The notes under the pieces: model-generated | What the model was told of the DNA's origin: nothing | The model's database searches: none | Seen by the model: only the letters and a program-made list of their open reading frames with translations | Translations under genes and position numbers: made by a program | Assembly (NCBI GenBank): GCA_044224215.1 | Contig: JBGAKX010000032.1 | Location: 1 to 38,960 of the forward strand | DNA: 38,960 nucleotides | Direction of reading: 5' to 3' | From: DAOMFM01 sp035429825 | GTDB taxonomy: Bacteria; Acidobacteriota; Blastocatellia; UBA7656; JADIYM01 | Shown here: piece after piece, positions 9,328-18,083 of the stretch | Layout: each line of letters starts with the position of its first letter | Numbering within the stretch: the stretch's first letter is position 1

Positions 9328-10281
9328 CTACCTCGGCACTTCCACCTGTGCGATTGCCGTGCGGATCGCCTGATCCGGGGTGACGCCTTCGATTTCCGCC
9401 TCTGACCTGAGCACGATCCGGTGCCTGAGCACCGGGAGTGCGATCTCCTTGACGTCGTCCGGCGTGACGAAGTCGCGGCCGCGCAGCGCCGCAAGCGCCT
9501 TGGAGCACAGCAGCAGCGCGACGGATGCTCGAGGGCTCGCCCCCCACGTGATGTTGCTCACCTGGCGGGTCCTGCGCACGATGGCGACGACGTACCGGCC
9601 GATCCCCTCTTCGACGCGAACGGCACGAACTTCCGCCCGACACTTGGCGACGGCCGCAGGATCGTCGAGCTGCCTGAAATCGACGCCCTCGAGCCGCCGC
9701 GAGTTGAAACCCGTCTGCCACAAGCGCACCACTTCGATCTCTTCGGTCTCGCTCGGGTAGTCGATGACGATCTTCAGCAGAAAACGGTCCAGCTGCGCCT
9801 CGGGAAGCGGATAGGTGCCTTCGTATTCGATCGGATTCTGCGTTGCGAGCACCGTGAACAGCGGCGACAGCGGATGGCGCTCGCCGTCGATCGTCGCCTG
9901 GCGCTCCTCCATGGCCTCGAGTAGCGCCGCCTGCGTCTTTGGCGGCGTGCGGTTGATCTCGTCGGCAAGCAGGACATCGGTGAAGATCGGCCCCTGTCTG
10001 AGCGAGAACGTGCTTGTCGCAAGGTTGAACACGTTCGTCCCGGTGACGTCGGACGGCATCAGGTCCGGAGTGAACTGGATCCGGTTGAAGTCCGCGCCGA
10101 TGATTCGGGCCAGCGACTTGACCGCAAGCGTCTTTGCCGTGCCCGGGACGCCTTCGATCAGGACGTGCCCGTCGGCGAACAACGCCACGAGGATCTGTTC
10201 GACGAGCGCGTCCTGTCCGACGAGGACCTTTCGCATCTCGGTTCGGATGTGTTCCACGGTCTGCGTCAGATAGGCAGCCAC
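9328..10281 (-). CDS. MoxR-family AAA+ ATPase
   Basis: 317 aa, the normal length of MoxR ATPases. Walker A is GVPGTAKT (residues 44-51), Walker B is VLLADEIN (103-110), and a sensor-like VLATQNPIEYEGTYPLPEAQ follows. The start is GTG at 10281 with AGGAGA upstream. MoxR proteins are chaperone-like ATPases that act with von Willebrand A-domain partners, and the next gene is exactly such a DUF58 partner, 4 bases downstream. The gene is divergent from the MreB-like gene across about 190 bases. Confidence 0.95.
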   Translation of the reverse strand: MAAYLTQTVEHIRTEMRKVLVGQDALVEQILVALFADGHVLIEGVPGTAKTLAVKSLARIIGADFNRIQFTPDLMPSDVTGTNVFNLATSTFSLRQGPIFTDVLLADEINRTPPKTQAALLEAMEERQATIDGERHPLSPLFTVLATQNPIEYEGTYPLPEAQLDRFLLKIVIDYPSETEEIEVVRLWQTGFNSRRLEGVDFRQLDDPAAVAKCRAEVRAVRVEEGIGRYVVAIVRRTRQVSNITWGASPRASVALLLCSKALAALRGRDFVTPDDVKEIALPVLRHRIVLRSEAEIEGVTPDQAIRTAIAQVEVPR

Positions 10282-10389
10282 GAGTTCTCCTGGGCGAATG
10301 GGTTTGGCCGGCGTGCGTCACTCTAATTCACGCCAGCTGTCGCCGGGAAGCCCCCGGCGGAGGTTTTGTCACATTGCGTCAAAATCCAC

Positions 10390-10419
10390 TTGCGCGCAGC
10401 TTCCGCAATAGCTTACAGT
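10390..10419 (+). promoter_or_regulatory. Possible sigma-70-type promoter of the MreB-like gene
   Basis: TTGCGC (10390-10395) and TACAGT (10414-10419) are separated by 18 bases, about 50 bases before the chosen TTG start. Each box matches the consensus at 4 of 6 positions. The match is moderate, so this is a suggestion only. Confidence 0.35.
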
Positions 10420-10470
10420 CGCCCGGCAACCCCACCACGAGGCTTGTGGGAAGCCTCCATAGGAGTCGAG

Positions 10471-11496
10471 TTGGGCCTTCTGTCAGGTTTGCCGGGGCTT
10501 CGCCGTGCATTCGCCGACCCGGATCTCGCATTGGATCTTGGCACTGCCAACACGCGCGTGTGCTCGTCGCGCAGGGGTCTCATCGTCGACGAACCGTCGC
10601 TCGTAGGCGTGTCCGCCGATTCAGGGTCGGTCTCCGCAGTCGGCGCGCGTGCGCGACGGCTCGCTGACCGCGGTACGGCGCACGCGGTGCGGCCGCTGCG
10701 AGCAGGTGTCGTTGACGACGTCGACGCCGCGGCTGCGATGCTTGCGCCGATGCTCAGGCGCGCGGGCGGGCTCGGGCTCGTGCGCCCTCGCGTGCTGGCA
10801 AGCGTGCCGACGGACGCGTGCGAGACCGAGCGTGCGGCGCTCGTCGAAGCGGTGTCCCGAGCAGGCGCGGGCTCCGTTCGGATCGTGCCCGAGCCGCTCG
10901 CGGCCGCGATAGGCTGCGGTCTCGACGTCGCGTCGCCGTATGCGCAGATGATCGTCGACATTGGCGATGGCGTCACGGACATCGCTGTGATCCGCTCGGG
11001 CGAAGTTACGATCTCGAACGCCGTGCGGACCGCTTGTAGCAATCTTTACTCAGCCGTCCGATCTGCGGTCGCTTCCGAATACGGAATCTCGATCGACGTG
11101 CACGAAGCTGAACGGCTCACGCGTGAAGCAGGAGTTGGGCCGGCCGCCGGAGGCGTTCGGCTGCATGGTTCCGGAACACGGACCTCGCGGGCCGAGCGGG
11201 TCGACTTCACTATTGAGAGCGCCGACATCGCGCGCGCGACCGACCCTTCCGTTCAATCGATTGTCGACGCGCTGTGCGAGACGGTCCGGAACCTTCCCGT
11301 GCTGACGTCATGTGAAATCATCGAGAGCGGTATCTGCCTGACCGGTGGTGGCGCGCGCCTGCGCGGCATGGTGGAGCTGCTGGCGGAGGCGACGTCGCTC
11401 GACGTGCGGCCGGCTGCCGATCCACTTCACGCCGTCATCAACGGCGCTCGCAAGATGCTCTCCGTCGGCCGGCGCACGGGCTTCTGGGTCAACTGA
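10471..11496 (+). CDS. Divergent MreB/actin-like protein
   Basis: I place the start at TTG 10471, preceded by AGGAG at 10461-10465, giving 341 aa, close to the 347 aa of MreB. The frame is open about 35 codons further upstream without a comparable start. Actin-fold motifs are in order: LALDLGTANTRV (phosphate 1, residues 19-30), EPLAAAIG with E141 where MreB has its catalytic Glu, IVDIGDGVTDIAVI (phosphate 2, from residue 161), and GICLTGGGARLRGM (adenosine motif). Phosphate 2 reads DIGDGVT instead of DIGGGTT, and the GGDRFDEAI stretch of MreB is replaced by ACSNLYSAV. Canonical MreB forms membrane filaments guiding cell-wall synthesis; this may be an accessory paralogue with altered nucleotide handling. 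No mreC/mreD genes are nearby. Confidence 0.85.
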   Translation: MGLLSGLPGLRRAFADPDLALDLGTANTRVCSSRRGLIVDEPSLVGVSADSGSVSAVGARARRLADRGTAHAVRPLRAGVVDDVDAAAAMLAPMLRRAGGLGLVRPRVLASVPTDACETERAALVEAVSRAGAGSVRIVPEPLAAAIGCGLDVASPYAQMIVDIGDGVTDIAVIRSGEVTISNAVRTACSNLYSAVRSAVASEYGISIDVHEAERLTREAGVGPAAGGVRLHGSGTRTSRAERVDFTIESADIARATDPSVQSIVDALCETVRNLPVLTSCEIIESGICLTGGGARLRGMVELLAEATSLDVRPAADPLHAVINGARKMLSVGRRTGFWVN

Positions 11497-11519
11497 CATC
11501 GCGGCCTCGCCCGATTCGC

Positions 11520-11534
11520 AGCCGAGCGTCGGCT
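11520..11534. terminator. Small hairpin between convergent genes
   Basis: AGCCGA-GCG-TCGGCT forms a 6-bp stem with a 3-base loop in the 60-base space between the MreB-like gene and rseP, which converge. There is no T-tract, so termination is only a guess from position. Confidence 0.3.
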
Positions 11535-11556
11535 AAGGGACGGCTGCGGGACCGGC

Positions 11557-12987
11557 CTATCGTGCCGGCACGACCGGCGTGGGCGGCGGCGGAGTTGCCG
11601 GAGCAGGTGCCGACTGCTTGGCCGGATCATCGGCCATCGCCGGCGCGAGGATGTGCTTCCGGATGTCGTTGAAGATGACGAAGCCCATCAGGAGCACGAT
11701 CAGCACGAGCCCCACGTTGATCATCTTCTCCTTGACGCCAAGCGACAGCTGACGGCCAAAGAACCCGAGGATCGCCTCGAGCGCGAGCATGAAGATGAGA
11801 CCACCGTCGAGCACGGGGATCGGCAGCAGGTTGAATATGCCAAGATTCAGGCTCAGCAGGCCCGTCAACTCGAGGATGGAATCCCAACCCTGCTGCGACG
11901 CCTGGCCGACGATCTCGGCAATGCCGATCGGACCCGCGAGCGCGCTGCTTGCGGAGCGCTGGCCGTTGAAGATCTGGACAAACGCGGCCCAGGTCATCCG
12001 AATGAAACGCGCGTTGGTGTCGAGCGCATAGGCGCACGCAGCCCTGAACTTGAGCGGCTCCGTCTTCATCCGGATGCCCATGATCTCGGGCTGAAAACCT
12101 AGCTTCCCGTTGCCGTCTTCCAGAACGGGCGTCGCCTTCAACTCGACCGGCGCGCCGTTCCGCTCGACCGAGAGCGTGATCTCGCGCCCCGCATTCTGGT
12201 TGATCTCGCGAATCAGGCCGAACTGGTCCGAACCGACGGGCTTCCCGTTTACGGCAACGATCTTGTCGCCGGGCTTCATCCCGGCTGCCTCCGCGGGTCT
12301 ACCGGCGAGCACGCTCCGGACGCCGATGTACGCGTCGGGAAGGTTCGGGAACACCGCCAGCAGTCCTATCTTCTCGCCACTCGCCGACGTTGATTCGATC
12401 TCGACGGGGAGCGTCTCGCGCGTCCCTCCCCGGTCGATCGACAGCTCGACGGTCTGGCCGGGATGCAGCAGGACCTGGTCGTCAAAGTCGCGCCACGTGT
12501 TGGTTTCGACCCCGTTGAAGGACACGATCCGGTCGCCGACCTGAATCCCGGCCTTATCGGCGGTCGAGTCCGGCTTGACGTTTGCGACGACCGGAGGCTC
12601 GGTTTTGAACTCCGGAACCGAGAACGTGATCATGCTCGCGACGAGCGGGATCATCAGCGCCGTGATGATGTTCATGGCCGGCCCGGCGATGGCCACCAGG
12701 AACCGATGCCACTTCGAGTGGGACAGAAACTCGTCCGGAGCTCCCTCGCGCTCCTCGGCGATGTTGTCGCCCGCCATCTTCACGTATCCGCCCAGCGGAA
12801 GAAGACTTATGCGGTAGTCCGTATCGCCGCGCTTGAAGCCAAAGAGGCGCTTGCCAAACCCGAGGCTGAAGATCTCAACGCGGATCCCGAGCCACTTGGC
12901 CACCAGGAAATGCCCAAGCTCGTGGACAAAGATCATCGCACCGAGAACCAACAGGAACCACTTCACCGAGTTGGCCAGATTCGACAA
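11557..12987 (-). CDS. rseP: RseP-type site-2 zinc metalloprotease with two PDZ domains
   Basis: I start at TTG 12987, where GGAGG lies 7 bases upstream; this gives 476 aa. The zinc motif HELGH is at residues 22-26 in the first membrane segment. Two PDZ domains follow (around residues 125-190 and 210-290, the first with KPDSTADKAGIQVGDRIVSF). The second active-site motif NLLPIPVLDGG lies in the C-terminal membrane region. RseP-family enzymes cut transmembrane anti-sigma factors or leftover signal peptides inside the inner membrane. The protein ends in a Pro/Ala-rich tail (PAPATPPPPTPVVPAR) that is not part of the usual family core. No dxr, bamA or cdsA neighbour is seen, unlike the common rseP context. 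Confidence 0.95.
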   Translation of the reverse strand: MSNLANSVKWFLLVLGAMIFVHELGHFLVAKWLGIRVEIFSLGFGKRLFGFKRGDTDYRISLLPLGGYVKMAGDNIAEEREGAPDEFLSHSKWHRFLVAIAGPAMNIITALMIPLVASMITFSVPEFKTEPPVVANVKPDSTADKAGIQVGDRIVSFNGVETNTWRDFDDQVLLHPGQTVELSIDRGGTRETLPVEIESTSASGEKIGLLAVFPNLPDAYIGVRSVLAGRPAEAAGMKPGDKIVAVNGKPVGSDQFGLIREINQNAGREITLSVERNGAPVELKATPVLEDGNGKLGFQPEIMGIRMKTEPLKFRAACAYALDTNARFIRMTWAAFVQIFNGQRSASSALAGPIGIAEIVGQASQQGWDSILELTGLLSLNLGIFNLLPIPVLDGGLIFMLALEAILGFFGRQLSLGVKEKMINVGLVLIVLLMGFVIFNDIRKHILAPAMADDPAKQSAPAPATPPPPTPVVPAR

Positions 12988-13172
12988 GCACCTACCTCCT
13001 CGCCGCGCAACCCGCAGCGTGCTGGGAGTGTAGCGCACTCGATCAAAACGTGGCCAGCCGACCGGTGGAATGGCCGCACCGCGTCGCGCCGACTTTTGTG
13101 AAACTGGCCTCGATTTGCCGTCGTATCACGCTGAGACCGTAACAAATACACCGAATATTGGAATGTAAGCGT

Positions 13173-14984
13173 ATGAGAATCTCTGTTTCGAATCAGCGGC
13201 TGAAGACGGCGGGAGCGATGGCACTGCTCGTTGTAACTTGTGTGGGCGGCCCGTCACTGGCAGTCGCGAAGGGCCGTGCCAAGCAGCCGGCTCCAGCCGA
13301 AGCTGGCGCGCCAGCGCAGGTTGCGGGGTCTCCTGCGGAGATCAATAGCCGGCAGAACCCGGCACCAGCGCCCGCACCTGCACCAGCGCCAGCACAGGAT
13401 GCCAACACGCCAGTCTCGCAACTTACCGCTTCGTCTCCGATATTCACCTTTACAGATGTTCCCGACACCCGAACCGGCGTGGATCCGTCGAACGTCCTGC
13501 AGCTGACGATGCTCGACGCGATCGCTCGTTCGGTGCGCCAGAACAACGACATCGAAGTCAGCCGGTTCGACGTCAAGACGGCCGAGTACGACGTGTTCGG
13601 CGCAAAAGGCGCGTACAACCCGAAGATCGGCGCCGAATTCTCGTTCCAGTCCGCGACGTTCCCGATCACGAACGTGTTCGGCGGCGGCGGTCTCGCGCTC
13701 TCGGCCAACCAGAAGGACCTTGTATTCAACGGCTCGTACGACCAACTGCTGAAGAGCGGCGCCACGATCAACGCGTTCTTCAACAACGATCGACAGACGA
13801 CGGACGCGACCAACCAGACGCTGAATCCGCAGTATCAGCCGCGTCTCGGGGTCGAGTTTGCGCAGCCTCTGCTCAGGAACTTCGAATTCGACGCGACGCG
13901 GCGAAACATCGAGCTTGCAAAGCGTCAGTTCGACCTTTCGGATGCGCAGTTTCGGCAGAAGGTCATCGACATCATCAGCCAGACGCAGCGCGCGTACTGG
14001 GACCTGGTCTATGCGCTGCGCAACGAACAGATCCAGCGCGAGTCGGTGCAGCTTGCCCGAGTCCAGCTCGAAAACAACCTGAAGCAGGTCGAAGCCGGTA
14101 CGCTGGCGCCGATCGAGCTCAGGTCGACGGAAAGCGACCTCGAGGCACGCAAAGAAGGCGTCATCACGGCCCTGCAGCAGATCACAGTTGCCGAGAACGC
14201 GCTCAAGAACCTGATGATCACGGATCCGAACGATCCGCTGTGGTCCGCACGGATCATCCCGCTTGATCCGGCCGGTCTCGTTCCATCCGGCATCGATCTC
14301 GACACGGCTTTGAAGTCGGCGATCCTGAACCGTCCCGAGCTCGAACAGATGAAGCTGCGGACGAACCTGAAAGAGATCGACAGCAAGTACTTCAAGAACC
14401 AGTTGAAGCCGCAGCTCGACATGTTTGCGAGCTATTCGCTGCAAGGTGTTGCAGGTACGCCGGCGCCGATTCTCGGGTCGGGCACACCGACGGTGTTTGT
14501 CCCGGACCGCTTCATCGGCGGCTACGGTCGCGCTCTCGGCACATTGTTCAGCAACGACTTCAATACGTATCAGGTAGGCCTGCGATTCAGCTTCCCGATC
14601 GGGAACGACGTTGCCGAAGCCAACTATGGCCGCACACAGGCCGAGTTGCGGCAGCTCGACGCCGAGCAGCGCCGGCTGATTCAGTCGATCCAGGTCGAAG
14701 TGCGCAACGCGCTGCAGGCCGTCGATGCCGCGCGCCAGCGGTTCGAAGCCGCCAAGGCGTCCCGCGTTGCGGCCGAGGCCCAGCTTCAGGGCGAGGAGGA
14801 GCGCTTCCGCGCCGGTCTCTCGACGAACTTCTTTGTTCTCGACCGGCAGAACCAGCTGTCGGAAGCGCGCGGCCGCGAGGCGCAGGCGCTGACCGACTAC
14901 AACAAGGCGATCGTCGACCTGCAGCGTGTGACCGGCACGACGATGGCCGTCAACAATGTGACGATCTCGGCAAAGGACTCGTAA
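13173..14984 (+). CDS. TolC-family outer membrane efflux channel
   Basis: 603 aa from ATG 13173; an in-frame TTG at 13158 is possible, and no strong ribosome binding site marks either. A signal peptide is visible (LKTAGAMALLVVTCVGGPSLAVA), followed by an Ala/Pro-rich stretch (PAPAPAPAPAPA near residues 66-78). The rest has the duplicated long-helix/beta-strand pattern of TolC/OEP proteins, with segments such as QTQRAYWDLVYALRNEQIQR, QVEAGTLAPIELRSTESDLE and FRAGLSTNFFVLDRQNQLSE. Such proteins form trimeric channels for type I secretion or RND/ABC efflux. No membrane-fusion or inner-membrane pump gene is next to it, so the partner pump is unknown. It is divergent from rseP and is followed by a palindrome that may end transcription. 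Confidence 0.93.
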   Translation: MRISVSNQRLKTAGAMALLVVTCVGGPSLAVAKGRAKQPAPAEAGAPAQVAGSPAEINSRQNPAPAPAPAPAPAQDANTPVSQLTASSPIFTFTDVPDTRTGVDPSNVLQLTMLDAIARSVRQNNDIEVSRFDVKTAEYDVFGAKGAYNPKIGAEFSFQSATFPITNVFGGGGLALSANQKDLVFNGSYDQLLKSGATINAFFNNDRQTTDATNQTLNPQYQPRLGVEFAQPLLRNFEFDATRRNIELAKRQFDLSDAQFRQKVIDIISQTQRAYWDLVYALRNEQIQRESVQLARVQLENNLKQVEAGTLAPIELRSTESDLEARKEGVITALQQITVAENALKNLMITDPNDPLWSARIIPLDPAGLVPSGIDLDTALKSAILNRPELEQMKLRTNLKEIDSKYFKNQLKPQLDMFASYSLQGVAGTPAPILGSGTPTVFVPDRFIGGYGRALGTLFSNDFNTYQVGLRFSFPIGNDVAEANYGRTQAELRQLDAEQRRLIQSIQVEVRNALQAVDAARQRFEAAKASRVAAEAQLQGEEERFRAGLSTNFFVLDRQNQLSEARGREAQALTDYNKAIVDLQRVTGTTMAVNNVTISAKDS

Positions 14985-14990
14985 GGCAGG

Positions 14991-15022
14991 TTAGCCGCAG
15001 ATTTGCGTGAATCTGCGGCTAA
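14991..15022. terminator. Perfect 13-bp inverted repeat between convergent genes (repeat family copy 1)
   Basis: TTAGCCGCAGATT and AATCTGCGGCTAA are exact inverse complements around a 6-base loop (TGCGTG). The element starts 6 bases after the TolC-like stop and ends 8 bases before the stop of the convergent peptidase gene. TCTTCTTCC follows on the plus strand. The position suggests a two-way terminator. A close copy lies at 33528-33577. Confidence 0.7.
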
Positions 15023-15030
15023 TCTTCTTC

Positions 15031-15894
15031 CTACGGTCGGTTGAGGTCTCGTGAAGAGAACGTATCGCCGTAGCGCATGTCGCCCGTTTCAAAGCCCTTG
15101 CGAAACCACGCGATACGCTGCGCCGACGTTCCGTGCGTGAACGAGTCGGGGACGGCATAGCCCTGCGACTGTTTTTGCAGCGTGTCGTCGCCGATGGCGT
15201 TCGCGGCCCCGAGAGCCTCCTCGATGTCGCCGCTCTCGAGAATCCCCTTCATCTTCTGATCGTGGTGCGCCCATACGCCTGCCAGAAAGTCCGCCTGCAG
15301 CTCGAGCCGGACTGACATGTCGTTCGCCTGGGCCTCGCTCAGGCGCGACCGCATCCGGTCGACCTTGCCCGATATCCCGAGCAGGTTCTGCACGTGGTGG
15401 CCGACCTCGTGGGCGATCACATACGCCTGCGCAAAGTCTCCCGGAGCCCGAAACCGGGTCGTCATCTCCCGAAAGAACCCGAGATCGAGATAGACCGTGC
15501 TGTCCGCCGGGCAGTAGAACGGCCCCACGGCCGACGTCGCGTTTCCGCACCCAGACCTCACGCCGTCCGAGAAGAGCACAAGGTGCGGCTCGACATACTC
15601 CTGGCCCCGGGCACGAAACAGCTCGTGCCAGACGTCCTCCGTGTCGGCAAGCACGACCTTGACGAACGCCACCTGCTGATCTTCCTCCGGATTCGACTGC
15701 GGCGCCTGCTGCTGCGCGCCCTGGTCGCCAGCCGGAAGCTGCTGAAGCAGCTTCTGCGGGTCCGCGCCGAGCAGCAGCGCAATGATCAGGATGACCAATG
15801 TGCCAAGCCCACCGCCGATCGCGACACGGCCGCCGCCGGACATGCCCCGCCGGTCTTCGACATTGGTGCTCTCACGGCGATTCTTCCAAAGCAT
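15031..15894 (-). CDS. ypfJ: YpfJ-type putative neutral zinc metallopeptidase
   Basis: 287 aa, the usual size for this family. ATG 15894 has GAGGAGG 7 bases upstream. The order is: a short basic cytoplasmic N-terminus, one membrane segment (GGLGTLVILIIALLLGA), a Gln/Pro-rich linker, then the metallopeptidase domain. The zinc motif is HEVGHH with H162, E163 and H166, and ELQADFLAGVWAHH downstream is likely to supply the third ligand region. GCGNATSAVGPFYCPADSTV and the C-terminal DSFTHGTSAQRIAWFRKGF are hallmarks of the family. The catalytic domain is expected outside the cytoplasmic membrane. The substrate of this family is not well established. Confidence 0.93.
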   Translation of the reverse strand: MLWKNRRESTNVEDRRGMSGGGRVAIGGGLGTLVILIIALLLGADPQKLLQQLPAGDQGAQQQAPQSNPEEDQQVAFVKVVLADTEDVWHELFRARGQEYVEPHLVLFSDGVRSGCGNATSAVGPFYCPADSTVYLDLGFFREMTTRFRAPGDFAQAYVIAHEVGHHVQNLLGISGKVDRMRSRLSEAQANDMSVRLELQADFLAGVWAHHDQKMKGILESGDIEEALGAANAIGDDTLQKQSQGYAVPDSFTHGTSAQRIAWFRKGFETGDMRYGDTFSSRDLNRP

Positions 15895-15920
15895 CGGCCA
15901 GCCTCCTCACCGTCCGCGGT

Positions 15921-15938
15921 TTGGCACATTCTTGCCAA
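15921..15938. promoter_or_regulatory. Short inverted repeat upstream of the ypfJ-like gene
   Basis: TTGGCA-N6-TGCCAA lies in the 124-base divergent space between the peptidase gene (-) and the glycosyltransferase (+), about 30 bases before the peptidase start. It could be an operator. It overlaps a weak -10-like AAGAAT on the minus strand that lies 17 bases from TTGCGC. Confidence 0.3.
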
Positions 15939-16018
15939 GTCAGCGTGGACGCGCAATGTGCCGCCGCGCAATTGGTAGGCGATTCGGCGCGATTCGTGGT
16001 ATTCGTGAGTCGTCCGGC

Positions 16019-16640
16019 ATGAAGATCACCGCAACGGTCATCGCACGCGACGAGGAACGCCAGATCGCGGAAGCGCTCGAATCCCTGCACTGGGCGGACG
16101 AGATCGTCGTGATCGACTCCGGTTCGACCGACCGGACGGTCGAGATTGCGCGCGAATACACCGATCGCGTCGTCGTGACCGACTGGCCGGGCTATGCCGC
16201 GCAGAAGAACCGCGCCGCTGCCGAAGCGGCAAACGACTGGATCTTCAGCATGGACGCCGACGAACGCGTCACGCCCGAGCTCGCGCAATCGATCCGGGCG
16301 CTGCGCGATGCCGGAGCCAGCGGGGCCGGATATCGCGTGGCACGTCGGGCGCGCTACATCGACCGGTGGATCCTGCACAGCGGCTGGTATCCCGACTGGC
16401 AGACCCGGCTGTACGACCGGACGAAGGCCAGGTTTGAGGGTGCGTTCGTCCACGAATCCGTTCATCTCGATTCGCCGCCGCGAACACTCGACGGCGACCT
16501 GCTTCATTACACCGTCGAGAGCCTGTCCGACCACCACGAGCGAATCGATCGCTACACGACGCTCGCCGCCCTCGCCCTGCACGCGAGCGGCGAACATTTC
16601 TCGGCGCTGCGCGCCATCGTTCATCCGCCGGCCGTGTTTC
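16019..16640 (+). CDS. WaaE/KdtX-like family 2 glycosyltransferase, 3' end lost in the N gap
   Basis: 207 codons are visible from ATG 16019. MKITATVIARDEERQIAEAL is the typical GT2 beginning. It is followed by EIVVIDSGSTDRTVEIAREY and by FSMDADERVTPE, which holds the DxD-type metal/nucleotide-sugar site. GYAAQKNRAA and HSGWYPDWQTRLYDR are characteristic of the LPS-core WaaE/KdtX-like group. The frame runs into the Ns just after HPPAVF, where family members have about 40-60 more residues. A role in transferring sugar to a lipopolysaccharide core or other envelope glycan is inferred from the family. No strong ribosome binding site is seen before the ATG. Confidence 0.88.
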
Positions 16641-16677
16641 NNNNNNNNNNNNNNNNNNNNNNNNNNNNNNNNNNNNN
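16641..16677. other. Assembly gap (37 Ns)
   Basis: All bases are N. The glycosyltransferase before the gap lacks its C-terminus and a different gene in another frame comes out of it, so the true missing length is probably larger than 37 bases. Confidence 0.99.
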
Positions 16678-16688
16678 ACCCCACGGCA

Positions 16689-18074
16689 ATGAATGGATTC
16701 GCCCAGTTCCGGCTGCTCGTCGGGTTGCGCGCGCGAGCGGCCCGCCGGTGGCTGGTCGACAACGGATTTCAGGTTTTCGTGATGGCGCCGCTTGTCATCG
16801 GCGGGGCGGGCCTTATCTTCCAGCCGTACGCCTCCGCAATCGCTGACGAACTCTCGGCGAATGCGGATGCCCTCCGCGGACACGCCGTTCCGGCCGTGGT
16901 AGCGCTCGTCTTCGTGGGCGCGGTGGTGGCCAGGTTCGCGAGCACCGTCCGCGACGTCTTCGCCGTCCGGCCCGAGGAGTTCTATGTTGACGGGCTGCCC
17001 GTTCGGCCCGATTCCCGATTCCACGAGCTCCTCGTGCTGCGGCTCTCGCGTGCCGTGCCGCTCGGCATCGGCGCGCTGTTCGTCGTGGGGGTCACCGCGA
17101 CCGAACACGAGAGCGGGATGGCAGTGACGCTCCGGGCCTTCCCCGCAGTTGCATATGCCACCGTGCTGCTCGCCGTCGTCGAGATTGCCGCGGCGCTGCT
17201 GTGTGTTCGGATGCGAATCACACGACCTGTCCGGCTCGGATTCGCCGCCGCTTCGGCCGGAGCGATCGCTGTTGCTGCGTCTGGCTATCTTGTTGCAATT
17301 TCAGCGGTTACAGCCGTGGTTTCGTATGCATTTGGCGCGATTGCATATCGCCGCTGGCGAATGGACGATCGGGAAAGAGCCCGCGAGGCGCTCGCCCGTG
17401 CGCGCCGCTCCCACGCAGGTCTCGAACGGCTCGCGGATCGCTTACTGGGCCCCAGAATCGGCGCTCAGCTCGCTCGCGACGTTCGTCTCGTACGCAGGGG
17501 GTTCTCGTCCTCGCCATACCTCGCGTTTGGCTCTGCGGCCGTGTTCCCTCTTGCCGCCGTCTGGCTGTGCAACCGGTACACGCTCGGACCCGTCGCGGCC
17601 GCGCATGCGATCGAAACCGCGACCGTGCTGTCCGCGTTCGCGCTCGCTTCAATCACGCACGCGCTCGTCACGTACGAGCGGTCGCGCGTGTGGATCGATC
17701 TCGCGGGCGGAGTCGAGCCCGACGAGTTTCCCAAGGCCAAGATCTGGCTTGGGCGCACACTGGCGCTTCCCGCCGTCGTCCTTGGCGTCGTCGCCGTGCT
17801 CGCAGCGGGCGTTGCGCTGACGCCCCGCGAGTGCGTCGAACTGCTGTGGCTCTGGTGGTCGACCGCAACGCTCACGTCTGTCTTCTGTTACGAGCTCGCG
17901 GACCGTCCCAATGCGGGACTCGTGCTCGCGTTCATCGCCTCGGCGGGCGACGCGCTGCTTGTGGTCTTCTACACGACGTCCGACGTCATGTGGTACTTCG
18001 GACCGTTCCTTTATGTGTACGCGATGTCGAACATGCTTCACCGTGCCGGGCTCAAGGCCGCCGCGCGGTCTTAG
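16689..18074 (+). CDS. Polytopic membrane protein of unknown function, 5' end possibly in the gap
   Basis: The frame comes out of the N gap and the first ATG is at 16689 (461 aa); the true start may lie in the gap. I count about 11-12 hydrophobic segments, for example GFQVFVMAPLVIGGAGLIF, AVPAVVALVFVGAVVARF, TVLLAVVEIAAALLCV, ALPAVVLGVVAVLAAGVAL and DALLVVFYTTSDVMWYF. A basic stretch in the middle (YRRWRMDDRERAREALARAR) suggests a cytoplasmic loop. The N-terminal RARAARRWLVDNG before the first segment, and VRPEEFYVDGLPVR between segments, resemble large permease-type ABC subunits, but I cannot assign a family. If an ATPase partner exists it is not in view. It ends 99 bases before the M1-like gene. 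Confidence 0.75.
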   Translation: MNGFAQFRLLVGLRARAARRWLVDNGFQVFVMAPLVIGGAGLIFQPYASAIADELSANADALRGHAVPAVVALVFVGAVVARFASTVRDVFAVRPEEFYVDGLPVRPDSRFHELLVLRLSRAVPLGIGALFVVGVTATEHESGMAVTLRAFPAVAYATVLLAVVEIAAALLCVRMRITRPVRLGFAAASAGAIAVAASGYLVAISAVTAVVSYAFGAIAYRRWRMDDRERAREALARARRSHAGLERLADRLLGPRIGAQLARDVRLVRRGFSSSPYLAFGSAAVFPLAAVWLCNRYTLGPVAAAHAIETATVLSAFALASITHALVTYERSRVWIDLAGGVEPDEFPKAKIWLGRTLALPAVVLGVVAVLAAGVALTPRECVELLWLWWSTATLTSVFCYELADRPNAGLVLAFIASAGDALLVVFYTTSDVMWYFGPFLYVYAMSNMLHRAGLKAAARS

Positions 18075-18083
18075 GCCGCGCAC

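Noticed and set aside
9324..9494. N-terminal extension of the DUF58 protein
   Set aside because: The extra 57 residues are Arg/Ser-rich and lie inside the MoxR coding sequence; the ATG at 9323 begins a normal membrane segment.
16019..18074. Fusion of the glycosyltransferase with the membrane protein across the gap
   Set aside because: The two coding frames differ across the gap as given, and the family of the first does not carry such a domain; the junction is an assembly gap.
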